DNA of 64,000 bases from UPXZ01 sp018055865 (GCA_964292695.1 CAXYWB010000002.1:1-64000); one strand, 5' to 3'. Positions 52,362-61,711 are shown, counted from the stretch's first letter. Notes: generated from the letters alone by a model not told the origin. Numbers and translations: made by a program.

Positions 52362-54626
52362 ATGAAAAACCTGAGCTATTCATTTATATTACTTGTCGTA
52401 TTATTTGCTTCAGCCTGTAATACAACCAAGTATGTTCCCGAAAATGAATATCTACTGAACAAAGTCAGCATTGCGTCTGATAATAAATCAATTACAAAAG
52501 AAGAGACAAAGACCTACATCCGTCAGTTGCCCAATGCAGCAGTATTCGGTTTATTCAAATTGCAGTTGGGGCTTTATAATCTATCCGGATCGGATTCTAC
52601 CAAATGGTGGAACCGCTTTTGGAAGCGGGTTGGTGATGAACCGGTAATTTATAACCCGCAACTGACGTCGGTCACAGAAAATCAAATCAGCCAACTTTTT
52701 CGCAATCGCGGATATATGAATGCTGAAGTTAATAGCGATATTTCTCATCCGAAAGAAAAAATAGCTGAAGTAACCTACAATATAAAATCGAACATTCCAT
52801 ACAGAATTCGGAGCTATTCTGTCAACATCAATTATCCGGAATTACTTCAAATAGCTTTGGACACTGCCCGTAGTCTGATAAAGCATGGGAATCTGTTTGA
52901 CAGCGACGTGCTGGATGATGAACGCGACCGGATTACATCGCGATTTCGCAATCTGGGTTATTATAATTTTTCCAAAGATTATTTACAATATTTTGCTGAC
53001 AGCACGCTGAATACTAATGAAGCCGATTTGGTACTCGAAGTGAGGAATGAGTCCGAACTTACTGATTCAATTGATTTAGTAAAAGTTTTTCAGAAATACA
53101 CTATTAGAAAAGTGCATTTTTACAGCGAAACTGAAAAAACGCTTGAAAATCTGAATTCAGAGATTTCGCTCGATTCCCTTGAAATAGAAAATTATAAGTT
53201 TACCTACGAGAATATACGCAATATTCGCCCTTCGGTATTGATTCAAAGCACTCATATAGTACCTGAAGACTTCTACAGCGACAGAGCTGTTGAGCGTTCG
53301 TACAGTTCGCTGAATTCGCTGAGTGCTATCAAATACATGGACATTAGTTTCAGAGAATCGGGTACTGATAAACTGGATGCCTTTATAATTCTCACGCCCA
53401 ACAAGCTTCAATCCATTTCAGCTGACGTAGAAGGCACATATTCAGCAGGATACTGGGGATTGGGAGGTAATATCAATTACGGACACCGAAACATTTTTAA
53501 AGGTTCGGAAACCCTTTCGCTCCGGGGAAGAGCTGCTTACGAATATCAAGGCAGAGATCAAAACGCCTACGAGCTTGGAGGTGATGTTGGTTTGAAATTT
53601 CCTACTTTTCTACTTCCGTTCGCCACGCGGGATATGAAACGAAATATCCGGGCAACAACCGAAATAAACGGTTCGTACAGCTACCGCAACAGACCGAAAG
53701 AATATACAGGCATTGTGACAGGAGTAGGTTTTAAATACAACTGGAGTGAGCGATTTGAAGTAAAACACAATTTTGACGTTCTAAATGTCAGTTACGTTTA
53801 CTATCCGTTCATTTCGCCGGAATATCGAGCATATTTGAGCACAAGCCCTTATTTCGTCTATAATTTTCAGAATCACCTTATCATGCGGACAGGTTACAGC
53901 GGTTCTTACAGTAATTTCAGGCCTTTGCAGCCGCTTCGGAATTACAGCACACTGAACTACGGAATAGAAACCGCCGGTAACTTGCTTTACGGCATCAACA
54001 ACCTTTTTAACTCAACGAAAGACGATGAAGGCACCTTCAAAATCTTCGGAATCAGATACGCTCAATATGTCAAAACTGATTTCAACTTGACACGCTATCA
54101 GATATTTGATAAAAATAACCGAATTGTTTATCACGCAGGAGTTGGCGTAGCGCTCCCATATGGGAATAATAACCTTATTCCTTTCGAAAAAAGATACTTC
54201 TCGGGCGGTGCTAACAGCGTACGCGGCTGGACTGCATATCAGCTCGGACCTGGAACTTTCAGAAGCAAGGGTGGCTATATCGATTACAATACACAAATGG
54301 GCGACATAAGAATTGATCTGAACATGGAATATCGGACCAAACTGTTCTGGAAACTCGATGGTGCGCTTTTTCTGGATGCCGGCAATGTGTGGACTATCAG
54401 AGAATATGATTCTCAACCCGGCGGCGTATTTCGTTTCTCAGATTTCATCGGACAATTGGGCGTAGCTTACGGGGGCGGAATCAGAGCCGATTTTTCGTTT
54501 TTTGTCTTACGGCTGGATTTAGGGTTGAAACTTCACAATCCTGCATTGAGCAGAACCGAAAGTTGGAGAACAAAAATTACAAAAGATGATTACGCATTTA
54601 ATCTGGCAATAGGATATCCGTTTTAG
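52362..54626 (+). CDS. BamA/TamA family outer-membrane lipoprotein
   Basis: 754 residues with a lipoprotein signal (lipobox FASAC). POTRA-like periplasmic repeats cover about 25-400, then a C-terminal Omp85 barrel with the conserved FSGGANSVRGW (residue L-loop VRGF/Y motif) and a terminal strand ending AFNLAIGYPF. A terminal Phe fits BAM recognition. TamA-like proteins assist assembly of outer-membrane proteins; the lipid anchor is a Bacteroidota variation. A hairpin (54639-54674) follows. Confidence 0.88.
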   Translation: MKNLSYSFILLVVLFASACNTTKYVPENEYLLNKVSIASDNKSITKEETKTYIRQLPNAAVFGLFKLQLGLYNLSGSDSTKWWNRFWKRVGDEPVIYNPQLTSVTENQISQLFRNRGYMNAEVNSDISHPKEKIAEVTYNIKSNIPYRIRSYSVNINYPELLQIALDTARSLIKHGNLFDSDVLDDERDRITSRFRNLGYYNFSKDYLQYFADSTLNTNEADLVLEVRNESELTDSIDLVKVFQKYTIRKVHFYSETEKTLENLNSEISLDSLEIENYKFTYENIRNIRPSVLIQSTHIVPEDFYSDRAVERSYSSLNSLSAIKYMDISFRESGTDKLDAFIILTPNKLQSISADVEGTYSAGYWGLGGNINYGHRNIFKGSETLSLRGRAAYEYQGRDQNAYELGGDVGLKFPTFLLPFATRDMKRNIRATTEINGSYSYRNRPKEYTGIVTGVGFKYNWSERFEVKHNFDVLNVSYVYYPFISPEYRAYLSTSPYFVYNFQNHLIMRTGYSGSYSNFRPLQPLRNYSTLNYGIETAGNLLYGINNLFNSTKDDEGTFKIFGIRYAQYVKTDFNLTRYQIFDKNNRIVYHAGVGVALPYGNNNLIPFEKRYFSGGANSVRGWTAYQLGPGTFRSKGGYIDYNTQMGDIRIDLNMEYRTKLFWKLDGALFLDAGNVWTIREYDSQPGGVFRFSDFIGQLGVAYGGGIRADFSFFVLRLDLGLKLHNPALSRTESWRTKITKDDYAFNLAIGYPF

Positions 54627-54638
54627 AAGCCGTCTGAA

Positions 54639-54674
54639 CTTTGATTTATATAATCGGAATGTATAAATCCAAAG
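54639..54674. repeat. Hairpin after the TamA-like gene
   Basis: CTTTGATTTATA / TATAAATCCAAAG, 12 pairs with one bulge; no T-run. Confidence 0.55.
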
Positions 54675-54818
54675 AATTCAAAAAGGTTATTCAAAAAATA
54701 AATTGTTGATTAAAAGAATAATGCTAATTTTCAAAAACATCTAAGTTGATATTTTCGTTTACAATATTTTTTAAAAAAAATCACAATCACTCTAAAATCA
54801 TTGTTCAGACTGTGTAAT

Positions 54819-55271
54819 ATGAGAATAGTAATTCAAAGGGTTTCAAAAGCTTCTGTTTCAATTTCCGGACGTATAATATCGGAAATAGAAACAGGCTTGT
54901 TGGTTTTTTTAGGCATTGAAAATGTCGATAATGATTCGGATATTGAATATTTAGCTCAAAAACTGGTAAATTTGCGCATATTTAACGATGAAAACGGTGT
55001 GATGAACCTTTCGGTAATGGATGTGAATGGCGAAATTCTGGTAGTTAGTCAGTTCACTCTTCATGCACGTACCCGCAAAGGGAATCGGCCATCGTATATT
55101 GATGCAGCAAAACCGGATATTTCAATTCCCATATATGAAAAATTTTGCAAAGCATTGGAAGTATTACAAAAAAAACCGGTGAAAACGGGCGAATTTGGTG
55201 CCAATATGCAGGTAGCTCTGATAAACGACGGACCGGTAACAATTTGGATAGACAGTAAACAGTCGATTTGA
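54819..55271 (+). CDS. dtd: D-aminoacyl-tRNA deacylase
   Basis: Removes D-amino acids and Gly mischarged on tRNA. 150 residues from ATG 54819: MRIVIQRVSKASVSI start, the VSQFTLHARTRKGNRPSY motif (catalytic SQFTL) and GANMQVALINDGPVTIWIDS ending, cut to the key GxMxVxxxNDGPVT word. The frame is open upstream to 54801, but the conserved start is at 54819. Length is normal. Confidence 0.95.
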   Translation: MRIVIQRVSKASVSISGRIISEIETGLLVFLGIENVDNDSDIEYLAQKLVNLRIFNDENGVMNLSVMDVNGEILVVSQFTLHARTRKGNRPSYIDAAKPDISIPIYEKFCKALEVLQKKPVKTGEFGANMQVALINDGPVTIWIDSKQSI

Positions 55272-55361
55272 TCTGTTCAGATTTTATCCCTTTGTTGAAT
55301 AATCATTAAAATGAATGTATTAATCTGATTTGAAATCTATTTAAAAAATCCGTATTTAGAA

Positions 55362-56069
55362 ATGGAAAATGACAATAAAAAATTGCCTGAAAATCAATTT
55401 TGGGGAATAAAACATTTGCCTAACTCTATCACTTGCCTGAATTTATTTTCAGGTTGTGCGGGTGTATGGCTTGCTTTCAACGGTAACTATGTGGGAGCAA
55501 CCATTGCTATTTTGCTTTCTGCGTTGTTTGATTTTCTGGATGGATTTGTGGCCCGAATGGTCAACGCATATTCTGCAATCGGAAAAGAGCTGGATTCACT
55601 GGCAGATGTTGTGAGTTTTGGTTTGGTGCCCGGGGCTATGATATTCTCTATGCTTTCAGCCAATTATTTACACCATTACACATTTTTAGCGTTTCTCATT
55701 CCGGTTTTTTCAGCCCTGAGGTTGGCAAAATTTAATATTGACGAACGTCAAAGCTCCTCCTTCATCGGACTGCCCACTCCGGCAAATGCTATTTTTTGGG
55801 GTGGAATGGCCGTATCGTTTTCATCTTGGTTTGAAGCGCATCACATGGTATTAATTATCCTGACCTTGATTTTTTCTTATTTGTTAGTTTCTGAAATCCC
55901 GATGTTTTCGCTTAAATTTAAGAACGTTTCATGGAAAAACAACAAACTTCAATTTATTTTTCTGGGCGTATGTGTGTTGTTGATAATATTCTTACGCATG
56001 GATGCCATAGCACCAATTATTGTGTGGTATATTATACTATCTGTAGTGTCCAAAACATCTGATCTGTGA
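55362..56069 (+). CDS. pssA: CDP-diacylglycerol-serine O-phosphatidyltransferase
   Basis: Makes phosphatidylserine, the precursor of phosphatidylethanolamine, in the inner membrane. 235 residues with about six membrane segments and the CDP-alcohol phosphotransferase motif D-G-x2-A-R-x8-G-x3-D-x3-D in FLDGFVARMVNAYSAIGKE / LDSLADVVSFG (about 65-95). All acidic residues are present. An N-terminal soluble part of about 20 residues precedes the first helix. Confidence 0.93.
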   Translation: MENDNKKLPENQFWGIKHLPNSITCLNLFSGCAGVWLAFNGNYVGATIAILLSALFDFLDGFVARMVNAYSAIGKELDSLADVVSFGLVPGAMIFSMLSANYLHHYTFLAFLIPVFSALRLAKFNIDERQSSSFIGLPTPANAIFWGGMAVSFSSWFEAHHMVLIILTLIFSYLLVSEIPMFSLKFKNVSWKNNKLQFIFLGVCVLLIIFLRMDAIAPIIVWYIILSVVSKTSDL

Positions 56070-56099
56070 ATTTATAAATTTTCTTCCAATTTAGAACAC

Positions 56100-56281
56100 A
56101 TGAGTAACGAAAATAAGCAACGTTATCAAACTGAACATCTCTGTTTAGTTTAGATGCAATATTTTCCGTGAGGTATCGGGTAAATTCAAAAAATGCTACT
56201 CAATTTCGCATCCGCGCTAATAAAGAATTGAAAGAGATTATAGTAAAATTGGTAGAAGATTTGATAAACATAATTAATTAA
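56100..56281 (+). pseudogene. Relic of a RhuM-family gene
   Basis: ATG 56100 reads MSNENKQRYQTEHLCLV then TAG. In another frame, 56150-56239 reads LDAIFSVRYRVNSKNATQFR and IRANKELKEI, which matches the RhuM core (LDxIxSVGYRVNSKxxTQFRxWA). The text then drifts and stops at TAA 56279-56281. The frame change, missing middle and lost C-terminal part show a decayed gene, about one-tenth of the usual length. RhuM genes occur on islands and in toxin-like contexts. Confidence 0.65.
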
Positions 56282-56288
56282 CATTAAT

Positions 56289-56312
56289 CTCCCCTTCAGG
56301 GGGGCTTGGAGC
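56289..56312 (-). repeat. Junction repeat, single reverse copy before ruvB
   Basis: CTCCCCTTCAGGGGGGCTTGGAGC, ending 4 bases before the ruvB ATG; its reverse complement aligns with 120-144. Confidence 0.65.
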
Positions 56313-56316
56313 ATCT

Positions 56317-57339
56317 ATGCAAGAAGAACCATTCGACATACGAAACAATCAGAACGCAGAAAAAGAATTTGAAAATTCGCTGCGACCGCTCACTTTCTCT
56401 GATTTCAGAGGTCAGGAAAAGATTGTTGAAAATTTGAAAATATTCGTTGCGGCTGCCCGAATGCGTTCCGAATCACTTGATCATGTGCTGCTACACGGAC
56501 CTCCTGGATTGGGCAAAACGACACTTTCCAATATCATTGCCAACGAATTGAGCGTTGGTTTCAAAATCACTTCAGGTCCCGTATTGGACAAACCGGGCGA
56601 TTTGGCTGGTTTGCTTACAAGTCTGGAAACAAATGACGTCCTTTTCATCGATGAAATTCACCGCCTGAGCCCTATTGTGGAAGAATACCTCTATTCTGCC
56701 ATGGAGGACTATCGGATTGATATTATGATAGATAAAGGTCCGAGTGCCCGTTCCATTCAGCTGGAGCTTAATCCTTTTACACTAATCGGAGCCACTACCC
56801 GGAGCGGCCTGCTTACATCTCCATTGCGGGCAAGATTTGGTATCAATTGCCATTTTGAATACTACGATGCTAAAATTCTGAAAGGAATTATCGAGCGTTC
56901 GGCCAGACTTCTGAATGTGCCGATAGAACATAAAGCCGCTGAAGAAATTGCAGGCAGAAGCAGGGGAACACCGCGTATTTCCAACGCGTTGCTTCGAAGG
57001 GTAAGAGATTTTGCACAAGTAAAAGGTAACGGCAAAATAGACCTTGAGATAGCCGAATATGCTCTCGAAGCACTTAATATTGACAAATATGGGCTGGATG
57101 AAGTTGATAATAAAATTCTGACTACAATAATAGATAAATTTCAGGGCGGTCCGGTGGGTTTGACTACAATTGCTACTGCATTGAGCGAAGATCCCGGCAC
57201 GCTTGAAGAAGTATACGAGCCATTTCTGATTAAAGAGGGTTTTCTGAAACGCACACCACGAGGACGTGAAGTGACAGAACTGGCTTACAGGCATTTGGGA
57301 AAAGTGAAATACAACGGTGAAATGGGGAGTTTATTCTGA
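56317..57339 (+). CDS. ruvB: Holliday junction branch migration ATPase RuvB
   Basis: 340 residues: RPLTFSDFRGQEKI, Walker A GPPGLGKTTLSNIIA, Walker B FIDEIHRLSP, sensor and arginine-finger region GATTRSGLLTSPLRARFG, and the C-terminal winged helix (FLKRTPRGREVTELAYRHLG). RuvB hexamers drive branch migration with RuvA, which is not nearby. The flippase gene starts 3 bases after the stop. Confidence 0.97.
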   Translation: MQEEPFDIRNNQNAEKEFENSLRPLTFSDFRGQEKIVENLKIFVAAARMRSESLDHVLLHGPPGLGKTTLSNIIANELSVGFKITSGPVLDKPGDLAGLLTSLETNDVLFIDEIHRLSPIVEEYLYSAMEDYRIDIMIDKGPSARSIQLELNPFTLIGATTRSGLLTSPLRARFGINCHFEYYDAKILKGIIERSARLLNVPIEHKAAEEIAGRSRGTPRISNALLRRVRDFAQVKGNGKIDLEIAEYALEALNIDKYGLDEVDNKILTTIIDKFQGGPVGLTTIATALSEDPGTLEEVYEPFLIKEGFLKRTPRGREVTELAYRHLGKVKYNGEMGSLF

Positions 57340-57341
57340 TT

Positions 57342-58826
57342 ATGGCTAAAGAAATGAAATCGCTGGCGAAGGATACCGCCATTTACGGAGTGAGCAGCAT
57401 TGTAGGGAAATTTCTCAACTGGCTGCTTGTGCCGCTCTACACATACAAACTCGCCAATCCGGCAGAATACGGAATTGTAACCAATTTGTTTGCCTGGACA
57501 GCCCTTTTGCTGGTCATCCTCACTTACGGAATGGAGACCGGATTTTTCCGTTTTGCCAATAAAGATCCGGAAAATTCGCGAAAAATTTACGGAAATACGA
57601 TGATTTCGGTAGGTTTTACCTCTTTGCTGTTTGTGCTGTTCATTGTGTTGTTTCACCAGCCCATTGCTGGTTTTTTGGGCTACACCCATCAGTCAGAATT
57701 TATTCTCATGTTGGGAATCATTGTGGCTATGGATGCCTTTGCGTCCATTCCTTTTGCTTTTCTGCGGTTTCAAAAACGTCCGATTGTCTTTGCCGGGCTA
57801 AAACTGCTCTACATCGGGCTGAACATTGTGCTCAATCTGTTTTTCCTGATTACATGCCCCTGGTTGATGAAAGTGGCTCCGGATCTTATATCGTGGTTTT
57901 ATAATCCGGCTTACGGTGTAGGTTACATTTTTATTTCTAATCTTATTGCCACCGCCTTACAGACTTTGGTGCTTTCAAAGTATATTTTTCAGGGAAAATT
58001 TGAGCCGGATAAGAAGCTTTTGAAGCAAATTCTGAACTATTCTTACCCGCTGCTTTTTCTGGGTATTGCAGGCATTGCCAACCAAAATCTGGATAAAATT
58101 TTATTTCCGTTTTTAAGAGATGACGCGTTGAGTCAGTTGGGTATTTATGGCGCAGTAGGAAAAATGGCAATGGTGATCATGATGTTTACGCAAGCATTCC
58201 GGTACGCTTATGAGCCTTATGTTTTTGCCAAAAATAAGGATTCGGACAGTAAAACTGCTTATTCAATGGCAATGAAATATTACGTCATTTTTGCTTTGCT
58301 TATTTTTCTGTCGGTAGTACTGTATCTTGACGTGATTAAGTATTTCATAGCTCCCAAATACTGGATTGGTCTTGGAATTTTACCCGTAATACTGTTTGCA
58401 TACATTTTTCAGGGAATATTTTTCAACCTTTCAATCTGGTATAAATTGACCGATAAAAATCACTACGGAGCCTGGTTTTCGGCCATCGGCACGGCTGTGA
58501 TTCTTCTTGGAAATATACTTTTTGTTCCGAAGTACAGCTATTGGGCATCAGTATGGTCGTCGTTTGCCGGTTTTTTTGTTATCATGGTTCTATCTTTCTT
58601 TTTCGGACAGAAATATATGCCGGTAAATTACAATCTGAAAAAACTAGGATTATATGCACTTTTGGCTGTAGGTCTTTTTGTAATTAGTTTATTTGTAAAA
58701 ACATCCTGCGTGGTTCTAAATTTAGCGGTGAAAACGGCGTTTTTAGTGATTTTCGTGTTAGTAGTGATTAAATATGATTTGCCTTTGAAGGAAATACCTT
58801 ATTTAAATCGTTTTGTAAGGAAGTAA
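57342..58826 (+). CDS. Polysaccharide flippase family protein (MATE/MOP fold)
   Basis: Inner-membrane protein of 494 residues with about 12-14 helices, starting KDTAIYGVSSIVGKFLNWLLVPLYTYKL, a hallmark of polysaccharide biosynthesis flippases. It would move lipid-linked sugars across the membrane. No glycosyltransferase is nearby; the pairing with ruvB is common in Bacteroidales. Cargo unknown. Confidence 0.88.
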   Translation: MAKEMKSLAKDTAIYGVSSIVGKFLNWLLVPLYTYKLANPAEYGIVTNLFAWTALLLVILTYGMETGFFRFANKDPENSRKIYGNTMISVGFTSLLFVLFIVLFHQPIAGFLGYTHQSEFILMLGIIVAMDAFASIPFAFLRFQKRPIVFAGLKLLYIGLNIVLNLFFLITCPWLMKVAPDLISWFYNPAYGVGYIFISNLIATALQTLVLSKYIFQGKFEPDKKLLKQILNYSYPLLFLGIAGIANQNLDKILFPFLRDDALSQLGIYGAVGKMAMVIMMFTQAFRYAYEPYVFAKNKDSDSKTAYSMAMKYYVIFALLIFLSVVLYLDVIKYFIAPKYWIGLGILPVILFAYIFQGIFFNLSIWYKLTDKNHYGAWFSAIGTAVILLGNILFVPKYSYWASVWSSFAGFFVIMVLSFFFGQKYMPVNYNLKKLGLYALLAVGLFVISLFVKTSCVVLNLAVKTAFLVIFVLVVIKYDLPLKEIPYLNRFVRK

Positions 58827-58828
58827 AT

Positions 58829-59470
58829 CTATTTTCGGCCAAAATCTGCGGGAATTTCACCCCATTTATCGGTGTCCCATTTTAGAACAGGATTGGAGAA
58901 TGTGTTTTCCTGAAGCCACTTTTCGGCACGCTGAATAAGGTTGAAAATTGACCTGTTTTTTTCAGTTGGCTCCAATCGGGTACGTGTTTTTCGGTTTTTC
59001 ACCCATTTAATAGCCGTCTGACTGTCGGAATAAATAGTCAATTTCGGATTATTTTTATAAAACAAAGCAATGGCATGCACAATAGCCAGAAATTCACCCA
59101 CATTGTTGGTGCCCTGCTCCAGTGGTCCGAGATGAAAAATCTGGTAACCGGTTCGCACATCCACACCCTGATATTCCATCATTCCGGGATTCCCGCTGCA
59201 GGCAGCATCCACGGCTATGCTGTCCATTACAGGTTGCTCAGAAGGCGATAATTTTTTATAATCGGGAGTTATTTTTTTTTCGGCAGCATTTCTGCCTATG
59301 TGATGATACCACGGAGATACAAATGCAGACACGGCTTCCTGCTGCGTATCAAACGATTTATATTTGGCATTTTCAAATCCCTTTATCTGGTTCTCACACT
59401 CTTTCCAGGTTTCGTAAACACCCGGCTCCTTCCCTTTCCAAACTGTGTAATATTTTTGTTTCTTAGCCAT
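58829..59470 (-). CDS. Ribonuclease HI with N-terminal viroplasmin-like domain
   Basis: 213 residues. The first about 50 (YYTVWKGKEPGVYETWKECENQIKGFENAKYKSF in part) form the hybrid-binding domain seen in eukaryotic RNase H1 and caulimovirus viroplasmin. The catalytic domain has the acidic residues in AVDAACSGNPG, NVGEFLAIVHA, IYSDSQTAIKWV and DTDKWGEIPADFG. It degrades RNA in RNA-DNA hybrids. Length fits Bacteroidota RNase H family members. It converges with the flippase gene (2 bases apart). Confidence 0.9.
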   Translation of the reverse strand: MAKKQKYYTVWKGKEPGVYETWKECENQIKGFENAKYKSFDTQQEAVSAFVSPWYHHIGRNAAEKKITPDYKKLSPSEQPVMDSIAVDAACSGNPGMMEYQGVDVRTGYQIFHLGPLEQGTNNVGEFLAIVHAIALFYKNNPKLTIYSDSQTAIKWVKNRKTRTRLEPTEKNRSIFNLIQRAEKWLQENTFSNPVLKWDTDKWGEIPADFGRK

Positions 59471-59520
59471 TTATTTGTGATTCTGATTAGCGTGTGTTTT
59501 TATTATCCGACAAAAAAATG

Positions 59521-59528
59521 TAATTTTG
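59521..59528 (+). promoter_or_regulatory. -7 box of tRNA-Arg(CCT)
   Basis: TAATTTTG with T-rich -33 about 20 bases upstream. Confidence 0.6.
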
Positions 59529-59540
59529 CAAACGATTTTT

Positions 59541-59612
59541 GGTCCTGTAGTTCAATGGATAGAACGGAAGTTTCCTAAACTTTAAATTCGGGTTCGATTC
59601 CCGGCGGGACTA
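59541..59612 (+). tRNA. tRNA-Arg (anticodon CCT)
   Basis: Acceptor GGTCCTG / CGGGACT, D arm GTTC/GAAC, anticodon arm GAAGT-TTCCTAA-ACTTT with CCT, T arm TCGGG-TTCGATT-CCCGG, discriminator A. CCA is not encoded (CTA follows), unlike the ACG tRNA here. tRNA-Arg(CCT) genes are frequent integration targets in this phylum. Confidence 0.93.
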
Positions 59613-59639
59613 CTAAACCAAACGTATCTGCTTTATTAT

Positions 59640-59706
59640 TAGTTGTTTAATACTTTTGGCTTTATCGATTTGCACCACATTTGCACAACACGCAAGATAT
59701 TTTCCC
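59640..59706 (-). other. Coding-like fragment between the tRNA and the 57-residue gene
   Basis: The minus frame reads VVQMWCKSIKPKVLNN then stop. It resembles no clear family; an integrase tail left by an island at the tRNA is a possibility only. Confidence 0.2.
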
Positions 59707-59709
59707 ATA

Positions 59710-59883
59710 TCATTTTTTGTAACCGGGTTCATCATTCAACGAGTCAAAAAAACCGCCAATTAAGATAGCTATTACATCAGCATCGTCTTCAACTCGTTGT
59801 CCAGAAACCTGATAGAATATTTCTTTAATTTTTTGTAAGGCATCAAATAGCTCCAAAGGAACTTCGATAGTGGTTTTTTCCAT
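59710..59883 (-). CDS. Small protein of 57 residues, possibly ribbon-helix-helix
   Basis: ATG 59881-59883 to TGA 59710-59712 encodes MEKTTIEVPLELFDALQKIK ... DDADVIAILIGGFFDSLND in part. A TTIEVPLELFDAL strand followed by two helices fits the ribbon-helix-helix DNA-binding fold of antitoxins and small regulators. No toxin gene is adjacent. Coding-like composition but no strong promoter. Confidence 0.5.
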   Translation of the reverse strand: MEKTTIEVPLELFDALQKIKEIFYQVSGQRVEDDADVIAILIGGFFDSLNDEPGYKK

Positions 59884-59976
59884 GTGATTATGATTTAAGG
59901 ATTATATAATATTAACAGCAAGTAAACAGTTTTTATTGATCTATTTATAACCGGTCATTTCCCATCACACTTATCT

Positions 59977-60150
59977 TCAGCTATTCAGATACTCCAGAGC
60001 TAGTTTTGCGGTTTCGGCTGTAAGCCCGAATTCCGGATCGGTCTGAACGAAAACTTGATCAGGGAGCATATCAAAATCATCATCGAGTATACAATACGAA
60101 ATGCAATTAGTACATAAAACAAAAACCGACGGATTATAATTTTTGTCGGT
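59977..60150 (-). pseudogene. Coding-like C-terminal fragment without a start
   Basis: The minus frame ending TGA 59977-59979 reads NPSVFVLCTNCISYCILDDD, then FDMLPDQVFVQTDPEFGLTA and ETAKLALEYLNS. The text looks like a real protein end with a Cys set (CxxCxxxxC), but no start codon lies in frame before it overlaps the ABC gene end at 60162. It is either a remnant or a gene with a frameshift. Confidence 0.4.
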
Positions 60151-60161
60151 TAGAAGTATTT

Positions 60162-60812
60162 TTATATTATCCTTCCATCTTTCATTTCTATAGTCCGGTC
60201 ACAAATTTTGGCTAGTTCACGGTCGTGAGTAACGATTACTTCGGTCAGACCAAATTTATCCCTCAGGTCAAACAGCAATTTGTGTAATTCTTCTTTGTTC
60301 TGGGTATCCAGACTTCCGGAAGGCTCGTCTGCAAGTATCAGCGAAGGATTGTTTATCAGTGCACGTGCTACGGCTATCCGCTGCTTTTCTCCACCCGAAA
60401 GTTCAGAAGGCTTATGCTCCAGCCTATCGGTCAACTGCAGATAATCCAGCAATTCTTTTGCTCTTTGATTTGCCTTTTTGAAATCGGTACCTCCGATAAG
60501 GGCAGGAATAATAACATTTTCAAGGGCAGTAAATTCAGGAAGTAACTGATGAAACTGGAAGATAAAACCGATATGTTTGTTTCTGAAACCAGACATTTGA
60601 TCTGAACTGAGTTTGCTGACATCCATGCCGTCAACCAGTACGCTGCCCGAATCAGGTTTATCCAGTGTGCCTAATATTTGTAGCAAAGTGGTTTTTCCGG
60701 CTCCGCTCGGACCCACTATTGATACTATTTCGCCCCGGCTTACAGCCAAATCCACCCCTTTGAGCACTTCCAGTTCACCGAAACTTTTGTGTATGTTTTT
60801 TGCATTTATCAT
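60162..60812 (-). CDS. ABC transporter ATP-binding protein, LolD/MacB type
   Basis: 216 residues: Walker A GPSGAGKTTLLQ, signature LSGGEKQRIAVARAL, Walker B LILADEPSGSLD, H-loop VTHD. The pattern (NIHKSFGELEVLKGVDLAVSRGEIVSIVG and GTLDKPDSGSVLVDGMDV) is that of the LolD/MacB/FtsE group, which powers lipoprotein release or peptide export. No permease is adjacent, so its partner is elsewhere. Its -7 box, TAACTTTG, is at 60837-60844 (minus). Confidence 0.9.
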   Translation of the reverse strand: MINAKNIHKSFGELEVLKGVDLAVSRGEIVSIVGPSGAGKTTLLQILGTLDKPDSGSVLVDGMDVSKLSSDQMSGFRNKHIGFIFQFHQLLPEFTALENVIIPALIGGTDFKKANQRAKELLDYLQLTDRLEHKPSELSGGEKQRIAVARALINNPSLILADEPSGSLDTQNKEELHKLLFDLRDKFGLTEVIVTHDRELAKICDRTIEMKDGRII

Positions 60813-60836
60813 TTAATGTACTTCGTTTATTTATTG

Positions 60837-60896
60837 CAAAGTTAGCCGTTTCTGGTAATTATCATGCAAAATCAGAAAGAAAAAATTGTAACTTTG
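60837..60896. promoter_or_regulatory. Divergent promoters with identical -7 boxes
   Basis: TAACTTTG on the minus strand at 60837-60844 (TTTG -33 at 60867-60870) and the same box on the plus strand at 60889-60896. Confidence 0.65.
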
Positions 60897-60925
60897 CAAC
60901 TTAATAACGATAAAAGAATTTACCC

Positions 60926-61627
60926 GTGATTCATGACAAAGAACTAGGACTGATAACATTCAAGCAAAGTCTCAGGGCAAAACGAATGAGCGTTCGGATA
61001 TTGAGCAATTCGCTGCAAGTAAGCTTACCAAGGGGTTACAAAGAAAAAGACGGGTTGAAATTTATTGATGAAATCCGCGAGAAATTATTACAACGACAAA
61101 AAAACGTAAGCGAAAATTCAATAATACTTACCGAAGGAAAAACGCTGACAACATTAACTTTTGATGTTCATATACAAAAATCCACAAGAAATACCATTTT
61201 TGCCTCGTTGAAATCGGGCATTTTAAACATTGAATATCCTCAGGAATTGAAACTGGAAGCGAGTCAGACTCAAACATATTGCTGGAAAGCTATCAGTTAT
61301 TTTCTGCGCAAGGAGGCCAAAATAACTCTTCCAAAACGAACTCAGATTTTAGCCGAGCATCATGGATTTTCATTTACAGACGTAAAAATCCAGTCGTCGA
61401 AAACCCGCTGGGGAAGTTGCAACCGGAAAAAGAATATCAATCTTTCATTCTATCTGATGCTTTTGCCTGAATACCTCGCGGATTATGTTATTTTACACGA
61501 ACTTTGTCATACCCGCGAAATGAACCACAGCTCCCGATTCTGGGAATGGTTGGACCATGTAACCGACGGAAAAGCCAAAACGTTGAGAAATGAGTTGAAA
61601 AAATACAATATCCCTAAATTTGGTTAA
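60926..61627 (+). CDS. YgjP/DUF45-type metallopeptidase
   Basis: 233 residues. The zinc motif HELCHTREMNHSSRFW (HExxH plus distal His) is at about 192-207, preceded by the family words KTRWGSCNRKKNINLSFYLMLLP. The N-terminal half is beta-rich (LITFKQSLRAKRMSVRILSN). Start is GTG 60926, as the conserved N-terminus begins there. Members are SprT-like cytosolic proteases of unknown target. Confidence 0.88.
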   Translation: MIHDKELGLITFKQSLRAKRMSVRILSNSLQVSLPRGYKEKDGLKFIDEIREKLLQRQKNVSENSIILTEGKTLTTLTFDVHIQKSTRNTIFASLKSGILNIEYPQELKLEASQTQTYCWKAISYFLRKEAKITLPKRTQILAEHHGFSFTDVKIQSSKTRWGSCNRKKNINLSFYLMLLPEYLADYVILHELCHTREMNHSSRFWEWLDHVTDGKAKTLRNELKKYNIPKFG

Positions 61628-61711
61628 TTCGTCATTTCGTTCATTCGTTGGATAGAGTAGTCCAAATTATTAATTATCAGTCAGTAAATTCGTAATAAAT
61701 CGAAATAATTT

